DNA of 64,000 nt from Bacteroidota bacterium (lineage in GTDB: Bacteria > Bacteroidota > Bacteroidia > UKL13-3), in assembly GCA_040388375.1 (NCBI GenBank), contig JAZKBU010000003.1:310001-374000 (forward strand). Direction: 5' to 3'. Shown here piece by piece: positions 17,197 to 25,912 of the stretch. The notes beneath the pieces were generated by a model. That model was not told the DNA's origin. It did no database searches and saw only the letters and a list, made by a program, of their open reading frames with translations. The position numbers were made by a program, and so were the translations under genes. The stretch's first letter is position 1. Every line of letters starts with the position of its first letter.

Positions 17197-17781
17197 ATGT
17201 TTATTGAACCTCGCGCACATACCGATAAAAAGAAAGGCTGGATTGAAGTTATTTGTGGATCTATGTTTTCAGGTAAAACAGAGGAACTAATACGTAGATT
17301 AAATAGGGCAAAAATTGCTAATCAGGCGGTGCATATATTTAAGCCAACTGTTGATACCCGTTACGATGAAACAGAAGTTGTATCGCACAATAAAAATTCC
17401 ATTTCGTCTACACCCGTTAACTCTTCACTTAATATTTTGCTCATGGCAGGCGATGCCAGTGTTATTGGTATAGATGAGGCACAGTTTTTTGACAGCGAAT
17501 TAATTTTTGTTTGCGAAAAATTGGCAGAACAAGGAGTAAGGGTTATTGTGGCAGGTCTTGATATGGATTATTTAGGCAAACCATTTGGTCCTATGCCTGC
17601 TTTAATGGCTATTGCTGAGTATGTAACCAAGGTGCACGCTATATGTATGGTATGTGGCGATATTGCTACCCATTCATTTCGCAAAATTAACAATGCAAGT
17701 TTGGTTATGTTAGGCGAGCAAGATACTTACGAAGCCCGCTGCAGGTATTGTTTCACCGAAGGGATGAAAACAACAGCATAA
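17197..17781 (+). CDS. tdk: Thymidine kinase
   Basis: 194 residues, normal for the type II (zinc-containing) bacterial enzyme. Walker A is GSMFSGKT at 21-28, the Walker B region is IGIDEAQFF near 86-94, and the zinc-binding Cys pairs are CMVC (about 148-151) and CRYC (about 183-186). The enzyme phosphorylates thymidine to dTMP in nucleotide salvage using ATP. It begins with ATG, and the first 15 residues (MFIEPRAHTDKKKGW) are common in Bacteroidota homologues. It is monocistronic, convergent with the flavoprotein gene at 17810, and no clear terminator was seen in the 28-bp gap. Confidence 0.97.
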   Translation: MFIEPRAHTDKKKGWIEVICGSMFSGKTEELIRRLNRAKIANQAVHIFKPTVDTRYDETEVVSHNKNSISSTPVNSSLNILLMAGDASVIGIDEAQFFDSELIFVCEKLAEQGVRVIVAGLDMDYLGKPFGPMPALMAIAEYVTKVHAICMVCGDIATHSFRKINNASLVMLGEQDTYEARCRYCFTEGMKTTA

Positions 17782-17809
17782 ATTGTAATTGAAAGATAGT
17801 AAGAGTAAA

Positions 17810-19024
17810 TTAGCTACCTGCTCCTACACCTGCTAAAAAGCCGGTTGTCCAAGCTGATTGGAAATTAAAACCACCGGTAACACCATCAATATCCAACACT
17901 TCTCCGGCAAAGTATAAACCTTTTATTTTACGGCTTTGCATTGTTTTAAAATCAATCTCGTTTAAGTTTACACCACCACAGGTAACAAACTCTTCTTTAA
18001 AGCCTGTTTTTCCTTCTACTTGGTAACTGTCATATAGTAAAGCTTGTACTAGCTTGTTTACTTGTTCTTTGCTTATTTCAGCCCAGTTTAATTTTGGGTT
18101 GATAGTGCTTTTTTCAAAAAGGTAGTCCAATAAACGACCCGGTAATTTAAAAGGGAATAAATTATTTACTTGTCTGTTAGGGTTAGCCGCTTTTATATTC
18201 ATTAATTCATTGCGGCACGACTCTTCTTTTTTATCGTTTAACCAGCTTATAATTACTTCAAAATGGTAATTTTTTTCAGCTATTAAACGGGCTCCAAAAC
18301 TTGATAAACGTAAAACGGAAGGTCCACTTAAACCCCAATGCGTAATTAATAATGGACCATTATTCTCCAGTTTTAAATCAGGAATTCTTATTTTTACCGG
18401 ATTAACAGATACACCAGTAAGTTCGGTAATAGGGTTATTAGGTAAGTTAAATGTAAATAAAGAAGGTACTGGAGCTATTATTTCATGGCCTAAAGTTTTT
18501 ATCCAGTTAAATTGTTCTTCTTTGGGACCACCACCGGTTGTTACAATTACTTTGTTACACTCAATGTTTTCACCGTCAGCTATATAAACTTTGAAACTCA
18601 AATCGCGCGTTTCAATTCGTCTAACTTCTTTATTCGTTAAAATTTCAATTTTAAGTTTTTTTACTTCCTTCATCAAGCAGTCTATAATAGTCTGACTGTC
18701 ATCGCTAACAGGAAACATACGGCCATCGGGTTCAGCTTTTAATTTTACCTTTCTCGATTCAAACCATTTAACAGTATCAGTAGTGGTAAATCGGCTAAAA
18801 GCGCTTTTTAAGTGCTTTTCGCCCCTAGGGTATGAAAGCGAAAGTTGTTTCAAGTCGGTACAAGCATTGGTTACATTACATCTGCCACCGCCACTTATCT
18901 TAACTTTTTGCAATAATTTAGCTGTTTTCTCTAAAATAATTACCTCGGCTTCTGCGTTAGCAGAAGCGGCATTAATTGCTGCAAAAAAACCTGCAGCCCC
19001 ACCTCCAATTACAACAATTCTCAC
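17810..19024 (-). CDS. HI0933-family FAD-dependent oxidoreductase
   Basis: 404 residues starting with GTG at 19024. The N-terminus MRIVVIGGGAAGFFAAI is a Rossmann dinucleotide-binding loop, EKTAKLLQKVKISGGGRCNV is the family signature (K-x-x-x-S-G-x-G-R-C-N), and the C-terminal GVTGGFNFQSAWTTG closes the FAD site. The family (HI0933/BaiN-like) contains flavoproteins of mostly uncertain substrate; some are annotated as aminoacetone oxidases. A putative promoter with a TACTTTTG box lies just upstream. It is not obviously linked to its neighbours: a terminator separates it from the upstream T9SS protein gene. Confidence 0.9.
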   Translation of the reverse strand: MRIVVIGGGAAGFFAAINAASANAEAEVIILEKTAKLLQKVKISGGGRCNVTNACTDLKQLSLSYPRGEKHLKSAFSRFTTTDTVKWFESRKVKLKAEPDGRMFPVSDDSQTIIDCLMKEVKKLKIEILTNKEVRRIETRDLSFKVYIADGENIECNKVIVTTGGGPKEEQFNWIKTLGHEIIAPVPSLFTFNLPNNPITELTGVSVNPVKIRIPDLKLENNGPLLITHWGLSGPSVLRLSSFGARLIAEKNYHFEVIISWLNDKKEESCRNELMNIKAANPNRQVNNLFPFKLPGRLLDYLFEKSTINPKLNWAEISKEQVNKLVQALLYDSYQVEGKTGFKEEFVTCGGVNLNEIDFKTMQSRKIKGLYFAGEVLDIDGVTGGFNFQSAWTTGFLAGVGAGS

Positions 19025-19059
19025 TATAAATATTTTTTTAGTCTTAAAATTTGAGGCTG

Positions 19060-19092
19060 CAAAAGTAAGTGATTTTGAGGCTAAAATCCAAA
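19060..19092 (-). promoter_or_regulatory. Putative promoter of the HI0933-family gene
   Basis: On the minus strand TTTG (19092-19089), 21 bp, then TACTTTTG (19067-19060). The -7 box matches TAnnTTTG exactly; the spacing is 2 bp longer than the usual 19. Confidence 0.5.
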
Positions 19093-19125
19093 TTAAAGTT
19101 TATTCAGACTTTTTAAAGCACAAAA

Positions 19126-19152
19126 AAAGGCTGCCAAATTCTGGCAGCCTTT
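19126..19152 (-). terminator. Strong terminator of the T9SS hydrolase-like gene
   Basis: Perfect 11-bp GC-rich stem (AAAGGCTGCCA/TGGCAGCCTTT, 19126-19136 with 19142-19152), 5-nt loop, followed by seven T on the minus strand. It lies 22 bp after the stop of the gene at 19175. Confidence 0.88.
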
Positions 19153-19174
19153 CTAATTGTTTTTCTATTAAATA

Positions 19175-20695
19175 TTATTCAATTACCAAGCGTTTTGTTG
19201 CGCTTGCGCCATTGTCTAATTTAATATTAACTAAGTAAATACCTTTGTTTAAATAGTCAATATGAATAGTTTGTTCAAAGCTATTTAACGCAGTAGTAGT
19301 ATTCACCAATTTACCTGTAACGTCAAAAATGTTAATTTCATTGATACGGGCATTGTTTCTGTCCATACTAACTGTTAATACATCTTTAGCAGGGTTAGGG
19401 AATAATAATACACTGTTAGCATAGTTTACTACTTCTTTTACACCAACGCTTAAGCTAAACTGAGCAGCAATTCTAGGAGCTACGAAACGTACGATAGTAT
19501 CGCAATAAGCTTTACCTCTGGTTGCACTCATCATTGGGTTAGTTAACATTGATAATGAATCAGCTCTTCTTCCTGCACCTGCACTTGGAAAATCAATAGA
19601 TTGAACAGTTGGTCTGTCCCACCATTCCCAAGGAGCACTTTCGTAAGGGAAACCTGTAATAAATGGATATAAATTATTGGTATTGCTGGTAACAGCTAAA
19701 CCTCTTACGCTGATAGCATCGTTATAAGCACGTGCATTTATTGTGCTGTTAATACCTAGCGAATTAGCAAAAGGTACTACTACACCTGCACCACTGGCAC
19801 TAGGAATAACAGTAATATTACTACCCGGTACCACAACATTTCCTGTTCTGTAAGGTGCGTATGGATCGCTAGGGCATTGTAAACCTACAATCGGTAAAGT
19901 GTTGTTATCCATCCAGGCAGAGTCGCCCATTGCACCTCCAATATTAAATACCATATGTGCATTACCTGAAACAGTAGTTTCGCCACCATAATTAAAGAAT
20001 GGAAGACCACCTAAACCGTTCCAGTCGCCCAAAGTGTCAATGTTAATCATTGGATCGAAACCAATTTGAAATTTAGGATTGGTAATAATATCTTGTACTT
20101 TATCAACTGCTGCAACACCTAAAGCAACGTATCCACCTGTACCTTGTCCGCCAACAATAATTTTTGAAGTATCAATTCCGTATGCGGTAGCGTTTGTTCT
20201 AGCAAAACGGATTGCATTGCGTACGTCTTGGATAGCGCGGTAAGTAGCTTTAATTAATTGTTGTGCTGCATCAACCTGAACTGTAGTTTGCGGATTCCAT
20301 CCTAAACGGTAGTTAATAGCAAATACTACATAACCTCTTTTAGCAAATTTGGTAGCCATTTCAACAATTGAGCTATCGTTTTTGTTACCGGTAGGCTGTT
20401 GGTTAATAATAGCCGGTAAGTAACTTCCTGTGTGTGCTAATATAATTACAGGTCTTTTTGCAATAGTATCTCCTGTTGGAGTGTAAATATCGCAACGTAA
20501 TTTAGCGGTAATAATAGGAGAGTTTACTCCCGGTTGATATTGAAGATTGATAGTACGGTTACTATCATATTCAATGTCAGAAACTTTGTTGTAGTTTTGG
20601 AAAACCTCATCAACATAACGCGTTTGTGCATTTACACCTAGGCTAATTAGTGCCAATGTAACAATGCTAAGTACCTGTAGTAGTCTTTTTTTCAT
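19175..20695 (-). CDS. Secreted alpha/beta hydrolase-like protein with T9SS type A domain; nucleophile serine replaced
   Basis: 506 residues. Signal peptide 1-23 (VNAQ cleavage). An alpha/beta-hydrolase domain of the carboxylesterase/BD-FAE type is seen: KRPVIILAHTGSYLP (oxyanion region, about 80-94), FAINYRLGW and DVRNAIRFARTNATAYGIDT. The nucleophile elbow is VGGQGTGGYVALG (181-193): the family expects G-x-S-x-G, but residue 185 is Gly, encoded by GGT, so the catalytic serine is missing. The C-terminal 75 residues are a T9SS type A sorting domain (LFPNPAKDVLTVSM ... NKGIYLVNIKLDNGAS). It is therefore exported and surface-attached or released, but is probably a non-catalytic binding homologue. 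The reading frame is otherwise intact. Confidence 0.85.
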   Translation of the reverse strand: MKKRLLQVLSIVTLALISLGVNAQTRYVDEVFQNYNKVSDIEYDSNRTINLQYQPGVNSPIITAKLRCDIYTPTGDTIAKRPVIILAHTGSYLPAIINQQPTGNKNDSSIVEMATKFAKRGYVVFAINYRLGWNPQTTVQVDAAQQLIKATYRAIQDVRNAIRFARTNATAYGIDTSKIIVGGQGTGGYVALGVAAVDKVQDIITNPKFQIGFDPMINIDTLGDWNGLGGLPFFNYGGETTVSGNAHMVFNIGGAMGDSAWMDNNTLPIVGLQCPSDPYAPYRTGNVVVPGSNITVIPSASGAGVVVPFANSLGINSTINARAYNDAISVRGLAVTSNTNNLYPFITGFPYESAPWEWWDRPTVQSIDFPSAGAGRRADSLSMLTNPMMSATRGKAYCDTIVRFVAPRIAAQFSLSVGVKEVVNYANSVLLFPNPAKDVLTVSMDRNNARINEINIFDVTGKLVNTTTALNSFEQTIHIDYLNKGIYLVNIKLDNGASATKRLVIE

Positions 20696-20838
20696 TTTAT
20701 TTGTTCATTTTAGTGTTGGCAAGTAAACACTTTTTCTAAGAACAAAAAATCAAATTTTACGGGGTAAATCTACTTTACTATACACATTACTTGCCTTTCT
20801 CATTTATCGCAACAAAGGATTTGTTAACTAGTAAATCA

Positions 20839-21924
20839 TTATTGAGAAATGAATTTTCCAATGCAGGTTTCTAATGTTAAACCGGGTCCAAAACCGCAGG
20901 CAAATACATTTCCACTTCGCTTTTCGTACATCATTTTCTGGAGCACAAACAAAATAGTAGCTGAACTCATATTGCCATAATGTTTCAATACATCATACGA
21001 AGCGCTTACCTGAGTGTTGCTCAATTGTAGCTCCTTTTGAATGCTTTCAATAATTTTTCTTCCTCCGGGATGAATGGCCCAGTTGTCAATATCGCTTATA
21101 TTTAATTGGGCCAGTTTTAAAAGCTTATGTAACATTTTACTGATACCACTTTCAATTAATTGCGGAATAAAAGCACTTAAGGTCATTAAAAAACCATTTT
21201 CATTAATATGCCAGGCCATGTCTTTTTTGCCATCAAACATTACTTCGCTATAAAACCGGTTTAGCTCTATTACATTTTTATGTAAGGCCTTACCGCTCAC
21301 TATACAAGCAGCAGCACCATCTGCAAACAATAAATTGGCTGCTACATTATCCATGGAATAATGTTTTTGAAAATGGAGCGTGCATAATTCAACCGATACA
21401 ATTAATACTTTACTATCAGCGTCCGCTTTACAAATGGCATTGGCTATTTTTAAAGCATGAAAAGCAGCATAACAACCCATAAAGTTAACAGATGTTCTGT
21501 TGGTTGAGTTGGGCAACTGTAGTTCTTCTAATAAAATTAAATCAAGCCCCGGAGCTGCCATTCCTGTACAGCTAACAGTTATTAAATGTGTAATGGTGTT
21601 TAATTCGTTGGGGCTTTCAAGACAATTTAAAATAGCTGTTTTACACATTTGCGGAGCTACCTTAAAAAATACATCCATTCTTTTGTTTACCGAAGGAAAG
21701 TTGTTGTTTAAATCAAAAGGTAATAGTTCCCGTTCATTGGCTTGCGCTCCATAATCAGGAATAGCACTGTAGCGTGTTTCAATACCTGATTTTTCATACA
21801 TCAGTTGAATGCGCCTTTTGTCTTTTTCATCAATGGAGTAAAAGTTTTGCATAAAGGCTGCAATATCCATTTGATTCATTTTATAGGGTGCAGTGGCTGT
21901 TCCAATGGTATTAATAAAACTCAT
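20839..21924 (-). CDS. Type III polyketide synthase (chalcone/stilbene synthase family)
   Basis: 361 residues, the standard length. The full catalytic triad is visible: Cys151 in VNFMGCYAAFHA, His285 in WAIHPGGRK and Asn318 in HYGNMSSATILF. The C-terminal GFGPGLTLE loop is also present. Such enzymes extend an acyl-CoA starter with malonyl-CoA and cyclise the chain to resorcinols, pyrones or naphthols; the starter cannot be predicted from this reading. Its ATG shares one base with the TGA of the UbiA prenyltransferase gene upstream (TGATG), so the two proteins are translationally coupled and presumably act on one product. No methyltransferase or oxidase gene lies alongside. Confidence 0.93.
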   Translation of the reverse strand: MSFINTIGTATAPYKMNQMDIAAFMQNFYSIDEKDKRRIQLMYEKSGIETRYSAIPDYGAQANERELLPFDLNNNFPSVNKRMDVFFKVAPQMCKTAILNCLESPNELNTITHLITVSCTGMAAPGLDLILLEELQLPNSTNRTSVNFMGCYAAFHALKIANAICKADADSKVLIVSVELCTLHFQKHYSMDNVAANLLFADGAAACIVSGKALHKNVIELNRFYSEVMFDGKKDMAWHINENGFLMTLSAFIPQLIESGISKMLHKLLKLAQLNISDIDNWAIHPGGRKIIESIQKELQLSNTQVSASYDVLKHYGNMSSATILFVLQKMMYEKRSGNVFACGFGPGLTLETCIGKFISQ

Positions 21925-22802
21925 CAGTGTAATTGTTTAACTACTATTTCTAAAATAAAATAAGCACTCAGGCTTACTGACGATAACATATTCATTTGCA
22001 TAGTGTTTTTAAAATCTGCCTTTGAATAATCGTTGAATACTTGGTAAGCCCACCACAAAAAATAAATAACCACCGGTGCTAAAAAGCCCTGGAACCAATA
22101 AAAATGCAAGAATTGAGGTGTAATAAATACAGTTTGTATAAAAAATAAAAGTGTTCCGATAATAAAGAGCATGGCGGAAAATATAAAAGTACCTTTATAG
22201 CCCAATAACAAGCTCAGTGTAAAATCGCCCGAAGCTTTATCTTGCTTGTGCTGGTATATTTGCGATAACGGATAGGTGGCGCCAATAAGCAAGGAGGGGA
22301 CAAAAAATATAAACGATGGGAATGTTTCTGCTTTAATATTACTGCTTAAACAAAAGAACAAAACAGCAAATAAATAACTTCCTTGAAAAAAGCTAACTGT
22401 TATCCAACTGGCAAAAGGGAACTTTTTTAAGCGAATGCCTTTAAAGCTATAAGCACGTGAAGCCAATATATATAACATAATAAAAAAAGCAAAGCCAAGG
22501 CTAACTACACAGCACAATACCAAACCAATCATATCAAAAATGAAACTTGCATAGAATAAGTTTTTACTTGGCATGGGTGGATTTTTTAAACCGCCAATGC
22601 TTTCTGTGTCTTTATCCATATAACTGTTGTAACCATTGCTTGCAGGGTAAATAAATAAGTGCAAAGCTAAAAAGCCGGTAATGGCTTTGGTTAAGTCAAT
22701 ATTGTTTAAGCAAGCCAAAGCAAAGAAATATACCGGCATTAAAAAAAGGCTAAATGGTATACGCAGTAGCTTGATGGTATTTTTATCAAAAATGTTAAGC
22801 AC
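21924..22802 (-). CDS. UbiA-family membrane prenyltransferase
   Basis: 292 residues, starting with GTG. About eight to nine hydrophobic helices are seen. The first Asp-rich motif is NGYNSYMDKD at 56-65, followed by SIGGLKNPP; the second is YPLSQIYQHKQDKASGDFT near 187-205. Members attach prenyl chains to aromatic acceptors (quinones, hemes, polyketides) in the inner membrane. Coupling by a 1-bp overlap to a type III polyketide synthase gene suggests prenylation of the polyketide (inference). The NGYNSYMDKD form is a Bacteroidota-type variant distinct from MenA and UbiA proper, so a primary quinone role is less likely but not excluded. Confidence 0.9.
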   Translation of the reverse strand: MLNIFDKNTIKLLRIPFSLFLMPVYFFALACLNNIDLTKAITGFLALHLFIYPASNGYNSYMDKDTESIGGLKNPPMPSKNLFYASFIFDMIGLVLCCVVSLGFAFFIMLYILASRAYSFKGIRLKKFPFASWITVSFFQGSYLFAVLFFCLSSNIKAETFPSFIFFVPSLLIGATYPLSQIYQHKQDKASGDFTLSLLLGYKGTFIFSAMLFIIGTLLFFIQTVFITPQFLHFYWFQGFLAPVVIYFLWWAYQVFNDYSKADFKNTMQMNMLSSVSLSAYFILEIVVKQLH

Positions 22803-23010
22803 ACCGCATATTACAGCTTTAATATTAAATTGAAGTTACATGAATATGTTTTTGTTTTGTAATATGTCGGTTAACTTACTTTTTTAGAATAACTTGCAGG
22901 AATAAAGCTAGACAGGCTATTTATCTACGTTATCATAAAAATAACTTAAATGTATAAATACAGTCGTATTTTTTTAAAGTATTAATAAATTCGTAAAAAA
23001 AACAAAGCGT

Positions 23011-23718
23011 ATGGCAAAACAAGTTACACCTCATATTTTATTAGTGGAAGATGAAAGTACGCTGGGCTTTTTATTAAAAGAAACCTTACGTGTAGAAGAT
23101 TATACCATTCGTTTGTGCAAGGATGGTGAAGAAGGTTTACGTTCTTTTCAAAACGAACGGTTTGATTTGTGCATTTTTGATGTCAATATGCCAAAAATGA
23201 CCGGTTTTGAGCTGGCAGAAAAAGTACGTGAAAAAGATGAGCATGTGCCTATCATATTTTTAACAGCCAATTCAAATGAAGAGGATAAGTTAAAAGGGTT
23301 TCAAATAGGAGCTGACGAATACATAACAAAACCATTCAGTACACCGGAGTTATTAGCAAGGATAAAAGCTATTTTAAAACGCAGTTCCGCTAAACCTGAA
23401 ACAGAATTATCTGCCAAAGATGAAGTAATAGAAATAGGCCATACTAGGATTGATTTAATCAATAATACCATTCAGGTAAGTGGTATTGATAAAAAAATAA
23501 GTAATACCGAAGCTACTTTGTTAAAGCTATTGGTTGTTAATAAAAATGCACTTTTGCCAAGAGCCAATATACTACTGCATGTATGGGGGCGAAATGACTT
23601 TTATACTGCCCGAAACTTAGATGTTTACATTAATAAAATCAGAAAACTACTTAAGGAAGATACTTCTGTTTCTATTGATAATATACATGGTAGTGGCTTT
23701 AAAATGGTGGAAGTATAA
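23011..23718 (+). CDS. OmpR/PhoB-family response regulator
   Basis: 235 residues. Receiver domain 8-122: acidic pocket VEDES (12-16), phosphoacceptor Asp57 (CIFDVNMPK), Thr near 85 (IIFLTANS) and the KPF lysine near 107. The winged-helix DNA-binding domain follows (about 137-233: LINNTIQVSG, ISNTEATLLKLLVVNKN, LDVYINKIRKLLKED, IHGSGFKMVE). A histidine kinase gene starts 71 bp downstream with its own promoter, so the two make a cognate two-component pair. A -7-like box TAAATTCG lies at 22986-22993 before the ATG but lacks a good -33. Confidence 0.95.
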   Translation: MAKQVTPHILLVEDESTLGFLLKETLRVEDYTIRLCKDGEEGLRSFQNERFDLCIFDVNMPKMTGFELAEKVREKDEHVPIIFLTANSNEEDKLKGFQIGADEYITKPFSTPELLARIKAILKRSSAKPETELSAKDEVIEIGHTRIDLINNTIQVSGIDKKISNTEATLLKLLVVNKNALLPRANILLHVWGRNDFYTARNLDVYINKIRKLLKEDTSVSIDNIHGSGFKMVEV

Positions 23719-23729
23719 GTTTTAATGAT

Positions 23730-23759
23730 TTTGAAAGCATATAGCTTTTATTAGATTTG
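23730..23759 (+). promoter_or_regulatory. Promoter of the TPR histidine kinase gene
   Basis: TTTG (23730-23733), 18 bp, TAGATTTG (23752-23759), an almost ideal Bacteroidota promoter. The TTG that opens the longest reading frame (23757) is part of this -7 box, which supports the ATG at 23790 as the true start and separate expression of kinase and regulator. Confidence 0.68.
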
Positions 23760-23789
23760 TTTGAAGGCTTCGTTACACTCATCAATAAC

Positions 23790-25790
23790 ATGCGGTTTAT
23801 TATTTTAAGTTTTTGTTTGTATTTAGTGATGGGCTCAAATCATATTTGTGCGCAAACAAGCAATGGAAATAACCTTTCGAAAAACGACAGCATTACTCTA
23901 TTGGTTGAAAAAGCCAATCAAATAGGTTATGGCAATATTTTTAAAGCGTTAGAGTTTGCCAAACAAGCATCAGCACTAGCTGATGAAACAAATTCTAAAG
24001 CACATAAAATAACAGCCTATAAAACATTAGGAGCTTATTACTACTTAGCGGGCAATTTTTATCCGGCTATTGGCGCTTACCAAAAAACACTAAAGCTGGT
24101 TGATGCAAACAGCAAAGACCAAGCGGAGCTATTATTTGCACTTGGTAATATTAACTATGCTTTAGGTAATCTGCCACAAGCTATTGGTTTTCATTTGGAG
24201 GCATTAAAAATTTTCGAATACTTAAAATTATCTGCCGATTTATTAAACTCCTATGTTTCTATAGCCGCTGTTTATGAAAGACAAAACAACTTTACCAAGG
24301 CTATTGAATACAACTTAAAAGCCTCAAGTATTTTCGAGCAAACCAAAGCTCCGTTGCGCCAGTTAAATATTATTGAAAACATTGGTAATATTTATTCATT
24401 GCAAAAAAAATACGAACGCGCTATTGCTTATTATAACAAGGCATTACAAATTTATGTATCGTTAAATAACAAAGCAGGTGAGGCTGTTACACTGCAAAGT
24501 TTAGGTAAACTGTATTACCAGCTAAAGCAATATAATCAGGCACTGAAGTATTATCAGCAGTCGTATAAAATTGCACAAATGGCTCAGTCCGAAGCATTGG
24601 CTACCAGTAACCTGATTGGTTTAGGTAATGCAGAGTTTATGTTAAACAATTATGGCGAGGCTGAAAAATATTATAAAAAAGCTTTGCAAAAAGCCAAATC
24701 ACTGAATCAAAGGTTTGAACTAAAAGATGCATACGATGGATTGAGTTTAATAGCCAAAATAAATAACCAAAGTTTTAGTTCAAAAACCTATTCCATTTTA
24801 AGTAATCAAATAAAAGATTCGTTGTTTAACGATTCCATATTGGCCAGTATTACAAATATCCAGTTGTTTTACGATAAAGAAAAATCGCAGCAGCAGGTTG
24901 CCTTATTAAAGCAAAACGAGGAACTAAGCAAGGAGCAATTAGCCAAAGAAATACAAGTGCGTAATATGTTATTGGCTATTGTTGCCTTAATGATATTACT
25001 GGGTTTTGTGTTTTTCTATTTTTACAGGAAAAATAAATTAATCGGGCAGTCATTAGAACAACGGAATAAACTGTTGGCTAACCAAACAGATGAGTTGCGT
25101 GGATTGAATAAAGTAAAGGACCGTTTTTTTAGCATTATAAGCCACGACTTAAGAAACAATTTAACTACGATGAAATTGTATTTTGATTTGATGAGCAATA
25201 AGAAATACAAGCCTGAAAATACGGAAGAGTTAACCAAACAGATAGCTTCATCGGTTGAAAACAATATAGATTTACTGGAAAACTTATTGGTATGGGCTGC
25301 TGCGCAAATAAAAGGGGTACCTTTAAAGTTTGAAGCCATCAATATATTTGAAATGGTGGAGAGCAATATTAAGCTGGCTTCGAGTGTTGCACATCAAAAA
25401 AATATTGATTTACAAAACCGTTGCGAAGCAGACTATGCTGTTTATGCCGACTTAAATACAATTAACCTGGTACTCCGTAATTTAATAATGAATGCTATTA
25501 AGTTTACCCCTGAAGGTGGTGTGGTGGGTATTGAAACGGTTAAATTGGCTGAGGCTGTTAAAATATCGGTTATTGATAATGGTGTGGGTATTAGTAAAGA
25601 TAAATTAGATAAACTTTTTACCGAGCACCAAAACCCAAGTACACAGGGTACGGCCAATGAAAAAGGAACCGGTTTAGGTTTAATGCTGTGTTACGATTTT
25701 ATTAAGCAAAACAAGGGTTGTATATACGCCAACAGTGAGGAAGGGCAAGGTTCTACTTTTACTTTTGAATTGCCTCTTTTTGTCGGGTAA
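23790..25790 (+). CDS. TPR-containing sensor histidine kinase
   Basis: 666 residues from the ATG at 23790. A signal peptide (about 1-22, HICAQ) precedes seven or so TPR units in the periplasmic part (about 40-340; for example AGEAVTLQSLGKLYYQLKQ, YNQALKYYQQSYKIAQ). After a coiled-coil stretch (LLKQNEELSKEQLAKEIQ) there is one membrane helix at about 393-412. The cytoplasmic kinase has phosphoacceptor His452 (FSIISHDLRNNL), the N box near 570 (NLIMNAIKF), DNGVGIS near 597 and GTGLGLML near 626. It probably phosphorylates the OmpR-type regulator encoded just upstream. Periplasmic TPRs suggest it senses a protein or peptide partner. It is followed at once by the repeat/promoter region of the LiaF-like operon. 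Confidence 0.93.
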   Translation: MRFIILSFCLYLVMGSNHICAQTSNGNNLSKNDSITLLVEKANQIGYGNIFKALEFAKQASALADETNSKAHKITAYKTLGAYYYLAGNFYPAIGAYQKTLKLVDANSKDQAELLFALGNINYALGNLPQAIGFHLEALKIFEYLKLSADLLNSYVSIAAVYERQNNFTKAIEYNLKASSIFEQTKAPLRQLNIIENIGNIYSLQKKYERAIAYYNKALQIYVSLNNKAGEAVTLQSLGKLYYQLKQYNQALKYYQQSYKIAQMAQSEALATSNLIGLGNAEFMLNNYGEAEKYYKKALQKAKSLNQRFELKDAYDGLSLIAKINNQSFSSKTYSILSNQIKDSLFNDSILASITNIQLFYDKEKSQQQVALLKQNEELSKEQLAKEIQVRNMLLAIVALMILLGFVFFYFYRKNKLIGQSLEQRNKLLANQTDELRGLNKVKDRFFSIISHDLRNNLTTMKLYFDLMSNKKYKPENTEELTKQIASSVENNIDLLENLLVWAAAQIKGVPLKFEAINIFEMVESNIKLASSVAHQKNIDLQNRCEADYAVYADLNTINLVLRNLIMNAIKFTPEGGVVGIETVKLAEAVKISVIDNGVGISKDKLDKLFTEHQNPSTQGTANEKGTGLGLMLCYDFIKQNKGCIYANSEEGQGSTFTFELPLFVG

Positions 25791-25804
25791 AAATATTAAG
25801 TATT

Positions 25805-25867
25805 TTTCACCTACTATTTTTTACGGTTCACCTACTTTTTTAAACGCTTCGCCTAAACACTATTTTG
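25805..25867 (+). promoter_or_regulatory. Three direct repeats of exact 21-bp period, putative regulator-binding array
   Basis: Three head-to-tail copies begin at 25805, 25826 and 25847. The cores are TTCACCTAC (25806), TTCACCTAC (25827) and TTCGCCTAA (25848). The first two full units agree at 17 of 21 positions. A 21-bp period places the cores on the same DNA face, and the third unit ends at the -33 element of the downstream operon. LytTR-type regulators bind paired 9-bp direct repeats about 12 bp apart (21-bp period), and this operon encodes a LytTR regulator, so autoregulation is the natural hypothesis. Confidence 0.7.
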
Positions 25868-25892
25868 TGTTTGTAAATTGATTTTACATTTG
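25864..25892 (+). promoter_or_regulatory. Promoter of the LiaF-like/LytTR operon
   Basis: TTTG (25864-25867), 17 bp, TACATTTG (25885-25892). The -7 box is exact, and the slightly short spacing may make the promoter activator-dependent. The third direct repeat overlaps the -33 element. Start codon 20 bp downstream. Confidence 0.65.
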
Positions 25893-25912
25893 TACCATAA
25901 TTATAAATAAAA

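Noticed and set aside
23757-23789. TTG start of the TPR kinase at 23757
   Set aside because: This TTG is the end of a consensus -7 box; the ATG at 23790 directly precedes a good signal peptide.
25805-25867. CRISPR or slipped-strand microsatellite
   Set aside because: Only three diverged 21-bp units, in a promoter position; better explained as a regulator-binding array.
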